Shown in pieces: positions 1 to 9,897 of a stretch of 64,000 nucleotides of DNA (positions are counted from its first letter, which is position 1; each line of letters begins with the position of its first letter). The translations under genes and the position numbers were made by a program. This stretch comes from Phytophthora colocasiae (Eukaryota > Oomycota > Peronosporomycetes > Peronosporales > Peronosporaceae). The notes under the pieces were generated by a model that did not search any database, had not been told where the DNA came from, and saw only the letters and a list, made by a program, of their open reading frames with translations. The stretch spans positions 186,001 to 250,000 of the forward strand of contig JAGKQI010000046.1 of NCBI GenBank assembly GCA_018806915.1, given 5' to 3'.

Positions 1-2340
1 AAGCAGCCCTCAAAAAGCTGTTGACGCGAACGCACACAGCGCTTGTACCTTGAAGTTGCCGTGTTAAAGAACGAGTATCTTGCATTCAGTATGCTCGAAG
101 CAGAAAGGGGGATGTTCCGTTGCTGCTCGCTGATTGTCGAGCATAGCCGCTTCGGTTTAGTTTAGTTCAGCTTTTTGGATCGGATACGTGGAGTTGAACC
201 TGCATCATCCCGTGCGCCGCTGGCAACTGGCTCGAGGGCACAGGCCAAATCGCCACCATTTTCCGATCCGATGGACGTCAGCAGGGAATCCCAGACGAGC
301 ATGCAAGGTTTTCTCGCACGCTGTGACGACACCACTTCCAGATTGAGCTTCCAGCGCGATTTCCAGGCCGGAAACAATGCTGGAGAAAAGGGAACGCGTC
401 TGTCATGAATTTATTCACTGGCTGTAAAGAGGTTATTTTCTCCCTCTCGAAGTAAAAGCACGGAACTGGTTGCAATTCCTGGAGCATATGAGGCTATGCA
501 GCTTAATATCCATTGTGGGGACACTGGAAATGCGAGGAGGGCGACGTTGGAACGGCAGCGATGGTCCTGGGAGTACTCACCGCTTTCAAGGTACATGCAC
601 ATGAATGCTATGCTTGACTGTCAGATCCTTCAAGTTGAAGTTTTCAACGCGTCGATCTGTTGCGCCTGTTGAGAACGCGCCTCAGACCGCTGCGTGGCGT
701 CTGAGAGGGGGCCCTACTTGCTTTCGCTGATGGTATTGTACGCATTTCGTGGGTTTGACGGATACTGTGGCTATGCTGCATGCATTTTTATTGCGATTTC
801 GTTACGATAAGAAGTGTTGGAGATTGAGGCGGTGGTTGCTGTCTGCTTGGTCGATGGTGTAGGGCTCATGGTTGAAGACGTTCGTGCTGAACAATCTTGG
901 CGTGATGCTGCAGTGCAATACCTGGCAATGTTGCTACGCAACATTATGTCGCGAACAGCGCAGTGAATTGCAAGCAGTTCATACAGCAAAGGATGACATG
1001 AAATGCAAGGGAGTGGCTTGCATTTCAGGATGTGGTATCTGCTTGCATTGGTGTCGTCATCCACTGCAAGCTGTGTGGTGTATCCTAAATGATCTACACT
1101 TTGTTTAGGGGAAAATCTCCATGGTAATGCTGGGTTCTCGGCGTATTGAGAGAGAGATAAGGCTGCTCCTGGTGCCCGTGACTGGCCCGATTCCGTTAGT
1201 TGAAGGAGAAAGGATCTCCTGACTGCTGTTGGGAGCTATCATGTGTCCAGGCTGCATGTGCATGTAGTAATGAATCAGGTTTTCAACGAGTGTCATAATA
1301 CATGTGACTCATACTGGAACCCTCTATCCTGTTTTGGTTTCAAGCAAACTCAAAATTGCTGGAAAAGAAATTGCTGGTGCAAATGCAGCGATAGTTTTTG
1401 CTCGGACGTCAAGTTGCAAGGGCCCATTGTATAATGGGGCAGGTTTACTTGGACAGGAGGAAGATGCCATTCTTCAATTGTCCACCGGCATCTTTGGTGC
1501 GGACGATGGCCCGCCTCTAAGTTACCTTTTCCGATGATAAGCCCATCCTGTCCAGATTATTGCTTGAGGTACTGGAGGCTGCCCTGAAGACGGTGCTATT
1601 CCTATTTGCCGATACCAATCCACAACAAAGCAGACTCACACTTATACTGTCAGTGACCGCTTTCCGATTGAACAGAGCCACCACCAAGCAGCCATCGTCA
1701 GCGAGAACTTCCAGAAAACCCAGGAGAAGTCTTGGCGACGTGGCGTTCCTTTCATGACACTCATGAGCTTATGCTGTCATTCCAAAAGCATGGCACGCAA
1801 CGACCCAGTGACCTTGGTACGCCCTGTTGGTAGATCACAAAATCAGTGTCAGAATGCAACCAGTGCAGGGAGATTGGCCTTGAATTGAACTGACCTTTCA
1901 GTGCGTCACGGACCATATCTTCTTCTTAATCTCCTTGCTGTCATCCACTGTGTTGCCTTTCACGTCCACCAGCTGAAACAGCGCCTTGCAATTACTCTGT
2001 CAATGCTCGAGCTTTATTTGCCGCCGTTGCTAGTTGCTGCTTCGTGGTTACACCCAAGACGGTCCAGTTATCTTCAGGGAGAACTTCAGGACCTCGAATG
2101 ACTACAGGTCGTGGATGTACTCAACGGTTGGAGAAGGTAGTTTGTAGTGAAAAATGACTTTCAGGCGGAACCCGTAGTACATCCGTCGACTAGCACGGCA
2201 ACTTGCCTCAAGATGTACCCTGAACTCGTGCTGCGTTGTGTGAAACAAGTGTATGCAGTGGGTCATTTCAAAAGATACATCTGTTGAAGTACAGTCCCTT
2301 ATCGCCCGTCCAAGTTACCATCGCTTTCAGTCCAAGCGGG
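1..2340. other. Stretch with no recognisable gene
   Basis: No reading frame here carries a motif I recognise. The longest frames are under 100 codons, and several overlap on both strands. A + strand frame at about 1304-1537 and another at 1560-1757 read without stops and could be decayed exons, but nothing ties them to a family. On the minus strand, 160-600 contains intron-like signals (a GTGAGT near 570 and a TTTCCAG near 525) with three open frames after a TTTTCTCCAG, so a short minus-strand terminal exon ending near 162 cannot be excluded. I see no tRNA, rRNA or long repeat. Confidence 0.5.
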
Positions 2341-2348
2341 GGTGTTAC

Positions 2349-3271
2349 CAGAGGTCGCAAGCTGGAAATTTCGGACGTCCGTGTCCGTCTGTACAATTCT
2401 CAGCAGACTTTCGGACGTCCATGACTGCCCGAGATTCTCGTTCGGATATCCGCAACCGACCGAAAAAAAATACGGATGATTGTAGTTTAAACCGCGCAGT
2501 ATAGCTCATTCAGCATTATATTTTTATTAGTCTGTCACTTGTTTGAACGTGCCGGTGTAGATGCCTTGGTCAAACCCATAAAGGTCTTCATCGTTCCGGT
2601 GCTTGCATTGGCATGATTCTTCGAGCAAGTTTCTCCATGTTTATTTAAAGTTGAAGTTCCCTTCTTACTCTGAAAAGCAAACACTCGATAGCATCCTCTA
2701 CACGCAACGAAAGTCGTCTCTATAGCCACAAACCGAGCCCCTGAATTCTTTTCCACAACATAGGAAAAGAAATCCCAACACTTAGGCCTAGTGCTAGAGG
2801 AATCTGCCAGCAACGACAACACGGGCTTTTTATTTTGCGACGTCAACTCACGTGTGATCGCCTCTTTAATCGCGGTCAATGATATGAGAGCACGAATGGA
2901 GTGCAGTTGCTGAGATTGATAAGCCAACGACGACTCGTCGGACAGATTGGAATTTGTAGTGCTTGTGCCGTCATCAGTTCGTGATGAACGATGTGTCCGC
3001 ATTACGAAGGAGTCCATGACCGTACGACAGCAGCGAGGCACGGCAGCAGCGAAAGGAGTGAAATCCACGAGTAAAAGACGGCAGGGGGAGGTTCTCGAAT
3101 GCCAATAGAAAACTCCCAAAGTATTCGGATGTCTGTGACTGTCCGTTGATTTATTTCGGATGTCTGCAACCGCCCAAAGTATTTTCGAGCATCCGTTCGG
3201 ATATCCGTGGATACCCGCGGTCGCGGGTACACGGTTAGAAAGCGGTCTCGGGTAACTGTTTGCGACCTCTG
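2349..3271 (-). mobile_element. hAT-superfamily DNA transposon (short copy, both ends intact)
   Basis: A 12-bp terminal inverted repeat, CAGAGGTCGCAA, begins at 2349 and its exact reverse complement ends at 3271. The element is flanked by a perfect 8-bp direct repeat, GGTGTTAC, at 2341-2348 and 3272-3279. An 8-bp target duplication is the hAT hallmark. Both ends also carry three copies of TTCGGAYRTCY (2370, 2410, 2441 and 3124, 3155, 3196), resembling hAT subterminal transposase-binding repeats. Inside lies one minus-strand frame for a BED-type zinc finger but no transposase core, so at 923 bp this is a non-autonomous, internally deleted copy. Confidence 0.85.
2535..3017 (-). CDS. BED-type zinc-finger protein encoded by the hAT element
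   Basis: The reading frame gives 160 residues from the ATG at 3017, starting MDSFVMRTHR. The frame is open further upstream, but the methionine at 3017 fits better. The C-terminal half reads as a BED finger: an aromatic-rich start (CWDFFSYVV), a Cys-x2-Cys (CRGC), the family's GTSTLNKH stretch supplying a His, and a following Cys. BED fingers are the DNA-binding head of many hAT transposases. The catalytic RNase-H-like core and dimerisation region that should follow are absent; the frame stops at 2535 and the right inverted repeat lies only 190 bp beyond. It is probably a transposase fragment, possibly able to bind the element ends. A domesticated regulator is possible but nothing supports it. 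Confidence 0.55.
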   Translation of the reverse strand: MDSFVMRTHRSSRTDDGTSTTNSNLSDESSLAYQSQQLHSIRALISLTAIKEAITRELTSQNKKPVLSLLADSSSTRPKCWDFFSYVVEKNSGARFVAIETTFVACRGCYRVFAFQSKKGTSTLNKHGETCSKNHANASTGTMKTFMGLTKASTPARSNK

Positions 3272-3279
3272 GGTGTTAC

Positions 3280-4185
3280 TGCGTGAGCGTAACTCGGTGT
3301 CCAAAATATCTTCGTGCTTGGCTGCGGCGAAATCGCTGGTGATTTAGTCCAACCACTACGCAAGTGAAACTTGAGGTAGCAGTGCAGCGAAGGCCAGCGG
3401 GTGGCATTGGCGGTTTGGTGGCTTTTTTCGGGGCTAGTTAACTGGTGCGAGCCCCTCGACTTCGATGACGCATCTCTGAACTTTCAGGCACGCGAACTGC
3501 CGCAAGACAACAAGTTCAATTGGGAGTTGCCGGTCGTTTTTGTTTTGGGACTTGCAGCTAGGATATACGCCACGACCAGTCCCCACATGCGCAAAGAAGA
3601 CTGTGTGCCTTGTGCTCGTCACCACCGTTCACTAGTGAGCCATAAATCTGGCAGAGTACTCCCAATATCCATCTGCAAATTTGTCACGGCTTTGGCTTTC
3701 TAACAACATGTATCGGCAATTCCACCAACTTCCACCAGACGAATTTTGCCCACTTCAAGGACAGTGATAGTCTCTGCCTTTGGAAAATGATCGACACTCT
3801 TTTTGCAGCTAGTGCCGATCAACTCGTTCTTGCAAGTGACGTGGCAAAATTCCCCATGAAGCTATTATCCTTGGACTCCATGATGGTGTCCATCACTCTA
3901 GTCCAGACAGACTCTCCCGTAACCGATCCTATCCGTCGTTGCCTTTCGTCCGTTTCCCCTACTTCTTGTAGCCAGCAGCACGCCAGCACTTGCTGTGTTT
4001 AAGCCAATGTCTCCACCAGATGCTCCGTTGCCTATAAGAAAGAGCTAGGATTGTCTCCATCAAAGAGAAACCGAAGTCTCTGCCGCTTGGCAAAAAAACT
4101 CCCAGTGGCAACATCCGTCGGCAAACCACACCCACCAGGTCACCGTCTGCCAAAGAGAGAGCAGCAACTCGAATTTGTGGCATCT
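3280..4185. other. Gene-free stretch upstream of chitin synthase
   Basis: About 900 bp between the hAT element and the chitin synthase start region. A 100-codon + frame at 3401-3703 and a 71-codon frame at 3787-4002 read through, but neither has a recognisable domain, and the minus strand is equally open at 3434-3625. The distal part probably serves as the 5' regulatory region of chitin synthase. I see nothing else in it. Confidence 0.45.
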
Positions 4186-4195
4186 CTCATTTTCG
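4186..4195 (+). promoter_or_regulatory. Oomycete initiator-like element of chitin synthase
   Basis: CTCATTTTCG matches the pyrimidine-rich oomycete initiator (CTCATTYY type) and sits about 30 nt before the chosen ATG at 4220. This short leader is usual for Phytophthora genes. The match supports both the species call and the choice of 4220 as start. Confidence 0.5.
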
Positions 4196-4219
4196 TGCCA
4201 AGCTCACAAGTGTCTAAAC

Positions 4220-6964
4220 ATGAGCGGTGGTCCACCTCCTTCATCCGGTTTCCAGCCCCGTAGTATGGGGCTCCCTCCTCTTTCCCACGGGGCCCCTCGC
4301 TCCTCTATGATGTCGGTCGAATACGACGGCATCTCGTTGCCTCCACCGAGTATTCGCTCTTGTGGTTCACAGCAATATGTCACGAGTTTCATCCCGACGG
4401 GTGCGGCTTTTCCTTCCGGCAGTGTGCAGGACTTGATCTCCAGTATGAAATCCTATGCAAGTGCCACTGATTTAGTACGTACGTACAGTGAAATTCCATC
4501 AGTTGAGGAAGCTCTCGTCACTCTTGACCGAGCTGCAGTAGCTCTCGGAGCAAGACGGTACCGTGATGCTTTGAAACTTTATCTCGAAGGAGGATATGCA
4601 ATGGCAAATGTAGCGGAACGTCAAGCCAACCCCAAGATTTGCAACTTGTTGACCAGTAAAGGCTTCGAGACGCTCAATTGGTGTGCACGACTGTGCGATT
4701 GGATCGAAGGACGTGTCAAGGAGAAACACCCGAGGCCAGGAGTGCACAAGGTTGGAATCCCAGTCAGTAACTGGGATGAAGACTGGGTCGGCCCCTACTT
4801 GGATGAAGAAGAAGCTCGACGTATGTGGTACACCCCCGTGTACTGTCCGCACCCGATCGACTTTTCAAATTTGGGCTATCGACTACGCTGCGTTGAGACT
4901 GGCAGGCGTCCGAGACTCATGATATGCATCACAATGTATAATGAAGGTCCGCAGCAGTTGAAGGCCACACTGAAGAAACTTGCCAACAATTTGGCGTATC
5001 TGAAAGAGCAGAAGTCAGGACACGAAAAAACTTTGACTGGAGCTTTTGCAGGTGAAGATGTGTGGCAGAATGTGCTGCTTTGCATTGTGGCAGACGGCAG
5101 GGAACAGGTCAATGACAAAATGCTGGATTACCTCGAAGCGATTGGACTGTATGACGAAGACCTGTTAACGATCAACAGTGCAGGTATTGGTGGCCAGTGT
5201 CACCTGTTCGAACACACATTGCAGCTTAATGTGAATGGCAAAAGTCTGTTGCCAATTCAAACGGTGTTCGCTCTGAAGGAGAACAAGTCGAGTAAATTGG
5301 ACTCGCACCACTGGTATTTCAACTCCTTTGCGGAACAAATCCAACCAGAGTACACTGCAGTGATGGATGTTGGTACGATGCTTACCAAGTCAGCGTTGTA
5401 CCATTTGCTGTTTGCTTTCGAGAGGAACCACCAGATTGGAGGAGCTTGTGGACAACTTACAGTGGAGAAACCGTTTGAGAACTTGAGTAACTGGGTCATC
5501 TCAGCTCAGCACTTCGAGTACAAGATCTCTAACATTCTCGACAAGTCGTTGGAAAGCTGCTTTGGCTTTATCAGTGTCCTTCCTGGAGCTTTCTCAGCCT
5601 ACCGGTATGAAGCCATTCGTGGAGCACCACTTGATGCATACTTCCAGACTCTCAATGTTGACTTGGATGTGCTTGGACCGTTCATTGGCAATATGTATCT
5701 CGCAGAGGACAGGATTTTATCCTTTGAAGTGGTGGCTCGAAAGGATTGCAAGTGGACAATGCACTACGTAAAGGATGCTGTTGCTCGTACTGATGTGCCT
5801 CATGACCTTGTTGGTCTCATTTCGCAACGAAAACGATGGCTCAATGGCGCGTTCTTCGCAACTCTCTTCAGTATTTGGAATTGGGGACGCATTTACTCGG
5901 AAAGCAACCACTCGTTCATGCGGAAGTTGGCATTCCTCGTTTTCTACGTGTATCATCTCTTATACACGGCGTTCGGGTTCTTCCTACCGGCAAACCTGTA
6001 CCTGGCACTTTACTTCATCGTATTCCAGGGCTTCCAGCAAAACCGTCTTGAGTTTGTCGACACATCCGAGTACTCGCAGACTGTGCTGGACTCTGTCGTT
6101 TATATCTACAACTTCGTGTACCTCTTTGGTCTCCTGATGCTGATCATCATCGGTCTGGGCAACAACCCGAAGCACATGAAACTCACATACTATTTCGTTG
6201 GAGCTGTGTTCGGTGTCATGATGATGTTGTCATCTCTCGTTGGTCTCGGTATTTTCTTTTCGACGCCAGCGACGATCAACTCGATCGTCGTTTCAATCCT
6301 CACAGTTGGCGTTTACTTCATCGGATCAGCTCTACACGGTGAACTCCACCACATTTTCATGACGTTCACGCACTACACGGCGTTGATCCCAAGTTTCGTG
6401 AACATCTTCACGATTTACTCATTCTGCAACCTTCAGGATTTATCCTGGGGCACGAAAGGTTTGCACGACGATCCGTTGTTGGCCGCTTCATTGGATGAAA
6501 CCGAGAAGGGCGATTTCAAGGACGTCATTGCTAAGCGCCGTGCTATGGAAGAACGACGTCGTGAAGAGAAAGAACGCTTGGAGAACAGGACGAAGAACTT
6601 CGAGGCCTTCCGTACCAACATCCTGCTTACTTGGGCGTTTTCGAATCTCATCTTATCGCTCTTCATCGTGTACTTCGCCGATTCGTCGACGTACATGCCG
6701 ATTCTGTACATCTTCGTGGCCAGTTTGAATTCGTGCCGACTGCTTGGATGTATTGGCCATTGGATCTACATCCACACTACAGGTATGCGTGATCGCGTTC
6801 TTGATAAATCCGAATGTGGAAATGGCACCGGTCGATACCCGCAGAACTCGTACGTACAGTTGGAAGAGCATTACGCAGCTCTAGCAGAGGATCAACGCAC
6901 ATATGCGTCTGGACGCACGAATGCTTCGATTCGTTCCAGCAACGATATCTCCTCGATTGCGTAA
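4220..6964 (+). CDS. CHS: Chitin synthase with N-terminal MIT domain
   Basis: Membrane-bound family 2 glycosyltransferase that would polymerise UDP-N-acetylglucosamine into chitin at the plasma membrane. It has 914 residues from ATG 4220 and no intron. Residues about 85-165 form a helical MIT-type domain, a trait of oomycete chitin synthases linked to membrane trafficking. Catalytic motifs in order are DGREQ at residue 292, the DVGT variant of the DxD site at 383, the acceptor region SVLPGAFSAYRY, AEDR with its catalytic Asp at 497, and QRKRW at 536-540. At least five or six transmembrane helices follow, then a charged KRRAMEERRREEKE stretch and two more helices before a Ser-rich tail. All signature residues are present, so it should be active. 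Oomycete walls are mainly glucan and cellulose; these enzymes are thought to act at hyphal tips and in sporulation. Confidence 0.95.
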   Translation: MSGGPPPSSGFQPRSMGLPPLSHGAPRSSMMSVEYDGISLPPPSIRSCGSQQYVTSFIPTGAAFPSGSVQDLISSMKSYASATDLVRTYSEIPSVEEALVTLDRAAVALGARRYRDALKLYLEGGYAMANVAERQANPKICNLLTSKGFETLNWCARLCDWIEGRVKEKHPRPGVHKVGIPVSNWDEDWVGPYLDEEEARRMWYTPVYCPHPIDFSNLGYRLRCVETGRRPRLMICITMYNEGPQQLKATLKKLANNLAYLKEQKSGHEKTLTGAFAGEDVWQNVLLCIVADGREQVNDKMLDYLEAIGLYDEDLLTINSAGIGGQCHLFEHTLQLNVNGKSLLPIQTVFALKENKSSKLDSHHWYFNSFAEQIQPEYTAVMDVGTMLTKSALYHLLFAFERNHQIGGACGQLTVEKPFENLSNWVISAQHFEYKISNILDKSLESCFGFISVLPGAFSAYRYEAIRGAPLDAYFQTLNVDLDVLGPFIGNMYLAEDRILSFEVVARKDCKWTMHYVKDAVARTDVPHDLVGLISQRKRWLNGAFFATLFSIWNWGRIYSESNHSFMRKLAFLVFYVYHLLYTAFGFFLPANLYLALYFIVFQGFQQNRLEFVDTSEYSQTVLDSVVYIYNFVYLFGLLMLIIIGLGNNPKHMKLTYYFVGAVFGVMMMLSSLVGLGIFFSTPATINSIVVSILTVGVYFIGSALHGELHHIFMTFTHYTALIPSFVNIFTIYSFCNLQDLSWGTKGLHDDPLLAASLDETEKGDFKDVIAKRRAMEERRREEKERLENRTKNFEAFRTNILLTWAFSNLILSLFIVYFADSSTYMPILYIFVASLNSCRLLGCIGHWIYIHTTGMRDRVLDKSECGNGTGRYPQNSYVQLEEHYAALAEDQRTYASGRTNASIRSSNDISSIA

Positions 6965-7166
6965 GAATCGAGAAAACCAGAAAAACCTCAAGTGTTTGCT
7001 GTGATTGCAGCAGTAAAACACGCAGAGAGGTTCCAACATTTCACCATCAGCCAAGCGAACACAGTCGAGCAGTAGTGAGTCTAGTGAGTCTTCCGTAGAG
7101 ACACGCTATTCAAATCCATTTTGATTAGTTTTTAAACAGTCGCGTATCTTTTGGACTTTGACAAGC

Positions 7167-7644
7167 ATGGAAGGTCAAAGTGTTGCTACTCCATCGCTTC
7201 TGGGCACTTGGGAAAGCAACGAAGCGTTTGGTAATACAGCGCTGGACTGGTCTCAAGCTGTGAAAGACCAACAAGTACAACTTCTGCTCACGTTTGAGCC
7301 TGGAAACGTCTATAAGTTCCGACTGGAGGCGAAAGATTCCAAAATGGATGTGACATCCAATTTCCATCATGTTGTAGCGAGCGAAGGCAAGTATGAATTG
7401 CAAGGTGAGGACGGAATAAATATTCATGGAGACGCGTCTGGTATCAAGTGGACGTATATGTTTGAGGATGAGGACAATCTGCGAATCAGGTACGAAAAGT
7501 TGTTTTGAAAGAATACAGACGTGTTTATTTACTTACTAGATATTATCTAGGCTTGAAGGAGCGAGACGCTTTGGGAGATGCAAAGGTGTTGACGTCATTT
7601 ACTTTGCCAGAGAGAAAACCACGCAGCAACTTAAGAATTTGTAG
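7167..7644 (+). CDS. Conserved small protein, possibly lipocalin-like
   Basis: Two exons, 7167-7489 and 7551-7644, with a 61-bp intron bounded by CAG|GTACGA and TATCTAG, give 138 residues. The start is the ATG at 7167. I do not recognise the family with certainty. A GTWES motif near residue 15, followed by alternating beta-type segments (VQLLLTF, VYKFRLEA, GKYELQ, IKWTYMFEDEDNLRIR), suggests a small all-beta fold such as a lipocalin-like barrel, but this is only an impression of fold. There is no signal peptide or transmembrane helix. It lies tail to tail with the AVEN-like gene, with 48 bp between stop codons. Function unknown. Confidence 0.7.
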
Positions 7645-7692
7645 ATCTAATGAGATTTTAATGCGTTCCATGATTCACTTTTGATGGGAATT

Positions 7693-8507
7693 CTACATGT
7701 CCAACACATCGTCCAGCCATTCTTCAAGTTGCTCAGTTTCTGCGAGAGTTCTTGTTGGAGGTGGAGCTGTTACAGCAGGTGTCGTCGGTATAGATGTCGA
7801 CTTAGCTCCACTCGAAGTAGACGAGCTGAGATTTAGCAGGAAATCAAGATCTGCATCACCTTGTACTGGGTTGGATGAAGCTGTAGCACTTGTCTCTTCA
7901 GCTGCTACCTCCTTAGACTCATCTTTGACTTCATTTGGGGCTTCAAAAGGCAAGTCAACCTGTCTCAACATGCCCAATCCAAGAGTTTAGCGACAAGACC
8001 AACTAATAGTACGCTTTATAACTCACACAATACTTCACATCCATTCGGTAGCGAAGATCGGGCGACACAAGCTTCAATTGGGAAGCAATCCAGTCCAAGT
8101 CCTGTAACAGCAGTACAGTCAGCATCCTGTTCACGAATTCTTCATTCAACACCTCGTACCAGAACTCCGAGGGCTGCTTCTGCATTTTCATCCTTCTCCT
8201 CCCACTGCTTCATAGTACTGCTCTGGAAATATTCCCCTGGTGCAGCTCCCATATTCTCCCTGTAATTCTGCTCTGAAGCGAAGAATTGAGTACGTCCTCC
8301 ATAGTTTTGTGCTGAAGTATCTCCACTATTTTCTTCTTCCTCTTGGTCCTCGCGCTCTTCGAAACGGTAGGCGTTGGAGCCCAGATTCCGCAGGTGACGA
8401 GGTTGGCGTCTTTCTGATCCTTCTCCTCGTCCTCCTGTTGTATCTCCTCTTCCTCTTCCTCGCCCACGACCATGCGTCGAACGATACTTGACCTGTGATC
8501 TTCCCAT
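7693..8507 (-). CDS. AVEN: AVEN-like protein (RGG/RG-rich)
   Basis: Three exons, 8507-8160, 8101-8027 and 7959-7693, with introns of 58 and 67 bp, encode 229 residues. The order of features follows animal AVEN, an RGG-rich protein linked to apoptosis inhibition, DNA-damage signalling and translation of G-quadruplex mRNAs. These are: an RGRGRGRG tract at the N-terminus, a Tyr-Arg-Phe segment, an FFASEQN...MKQWEE block matching the AVEN 'FSVLLSS...EKEWD' region, a 'DLDWIASQL...LRYRMDV' helix, VDLPFEAP, an acidic DLDFLLNL motif, and the C-terminal LEEWLDDVLDM. The last two are the strongest matches. The middle is Ser/Thr/Pro-rich and probably disordered. Identification rests on motif order, not on a full alignment. 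If correct, AVEN is older than animals. Confidence 0.65.
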
Positions 8508-8728
8508 AGTGAGCCAAGAAACACTTTGACAGCTTTTTATCCAATGAAAACGCTTTAAATTGAAGAATATCACAATAATACTGGTATCAAACACTTTTTA
8601 AAGCTTGCTGCGTTGTAATAGTAGTAGTAGTAGAAGAGAATAAAGACTTTATGTTTAGATGAAATCAACTCCGTTGTTCATTAGTGGCGTGTGGACAAGA
8701 ACCACGTCAAAGACTAAGAAGCAGTAAT

Positions 8729-9638
8729 TTACTTCTTCGACTTCTTGGTGGCGAGCTTACGCTGGTAGAACTCCAGCTCCTTGCCCTCCAGCAGGTAGCC
8801 GTCGGCGCGGCCGGACTGGCCGGGACGCGACGAGATGACAGCCAAAAGACGGCCAGAAGTGACTTGCTCGTCGATCTTGGGGTCGAGCACGCGAGTGCGC
8901 TGACGGTTAGCCAGCTTACGCAGGACGTGGTCCGACTTCTTGACCTCCTCCTCCTCGACCTTCTCAGCGTTCTTCTTCACGCCAATCTTGACGCCGTAGT
9001 GGGCCTCGTACCATTGACGGAACGGGGTAGCATCCACCAGCACAACGGCACCCTTCACAAGGGTCTTGGTACGCACCAGCTCGTTGTTCGAGGCGTTGTA
9101 CACGACATCGAGGATACGCGTCTTGCGAGCGCACACCTCCGTGCCCCACGAGAAGTTACCGGTCTCAAGGTGAAGAGCACGGAACTTCAGGTGGCCACCA
9201 CGCACACGCACAGTGTGGACACGCTTGCCACCAAGCTTGGTGTTAGCGGGCTGACGGCCGAGCTCGAATTTCCTTTTCTTGCGGAACTGCTTGCGCTTGC
9301 CACCAGTTTCGCGGCGCTTGTGACGCGAATCGCGAGAGATACCTGATAAGAGCAGTCTAACAGTTAGATAACGAGTTCAAAAAGACCGACACTCTGCGTC
9401 GGTGCAGCATCATGGGGGACAAACAGCTAGGCAGAGAACCCAACGGTCTCGTATGCTGTCCGAATGGGGATACAGCAGAGAGACCATGGACGGAGAAGGA
9501 AGGGGAGGCAAAATGCACTCGGAAACCCGACACAACTCACGTGCGCACTTAACAGTTGCACCTCCACCAAGCGAAGAACTCCACGGCAGACCAACGAGAC
9601 AGGAAGGAAGAGAAACAGCGGCCGCGAAGCTTACCCAT
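8729..9638 (-). CDS. RPS8: 40S ribosomal protein S8 (eS8)
   Basis: Cytosolic small-subunit ribosomal protein of 205 residues, close to the 208 of human S8. Exon 1 is only ATGG (9638-9635); a 292-bp intron follows, then exon 2 (9342-8729). Splicing ATGG to GTATCTCTC gives the universal start [20 protein letters not shown]. Further family blocks are [45 protein letters not shown] and the basic KKSKK tail. The first intron is much longer than others in the window and directly follows the start codon, an arrangement common in ribosomal protein genes, where it often carries expression signals. The gene is divergent from the primase gene, 259 bp away. Confidence 0.95.
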
Positions 9639-9897
9639 GATTCCGACGGAGTAATTTCGGTACTGTGGGTACTTAAAAGACTTGGGCGGAAAAGCTCAAC
9701 GTTCCTCAGCCAGTCAACGCTTCCAGCCAGTCGCTTAGAAATAGTGTGTGTTACATAAGTATGGTGTATACGACATAAAAATTAGGCTGACAATTAAATA
9801 AAAAAAACCTCGGTTTTCTGGCCGCAGTGTCCTTATCGCTGGTGCGCACCTAAGGCAAGTGGCGCGCAAAAGTGGAACTGACCGCGCTAAATTGATC

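Noticed and set aside
180..270. tRNA-like B-box (GGTTCAACTCC on the minus strand)
   Set aside because: The flanks cannot form a T-arm stem, there is no anticodon arm, and the A-box spacing is wrong for a tRNA or a clear tRNA-derived SINE.
9343..9634. Possible snoRNA in the long first intron of the S8 gene
   Set aside because: An ATGATGC near a small hairpin recalls a C box, but no matching D box or terminal stem was found.
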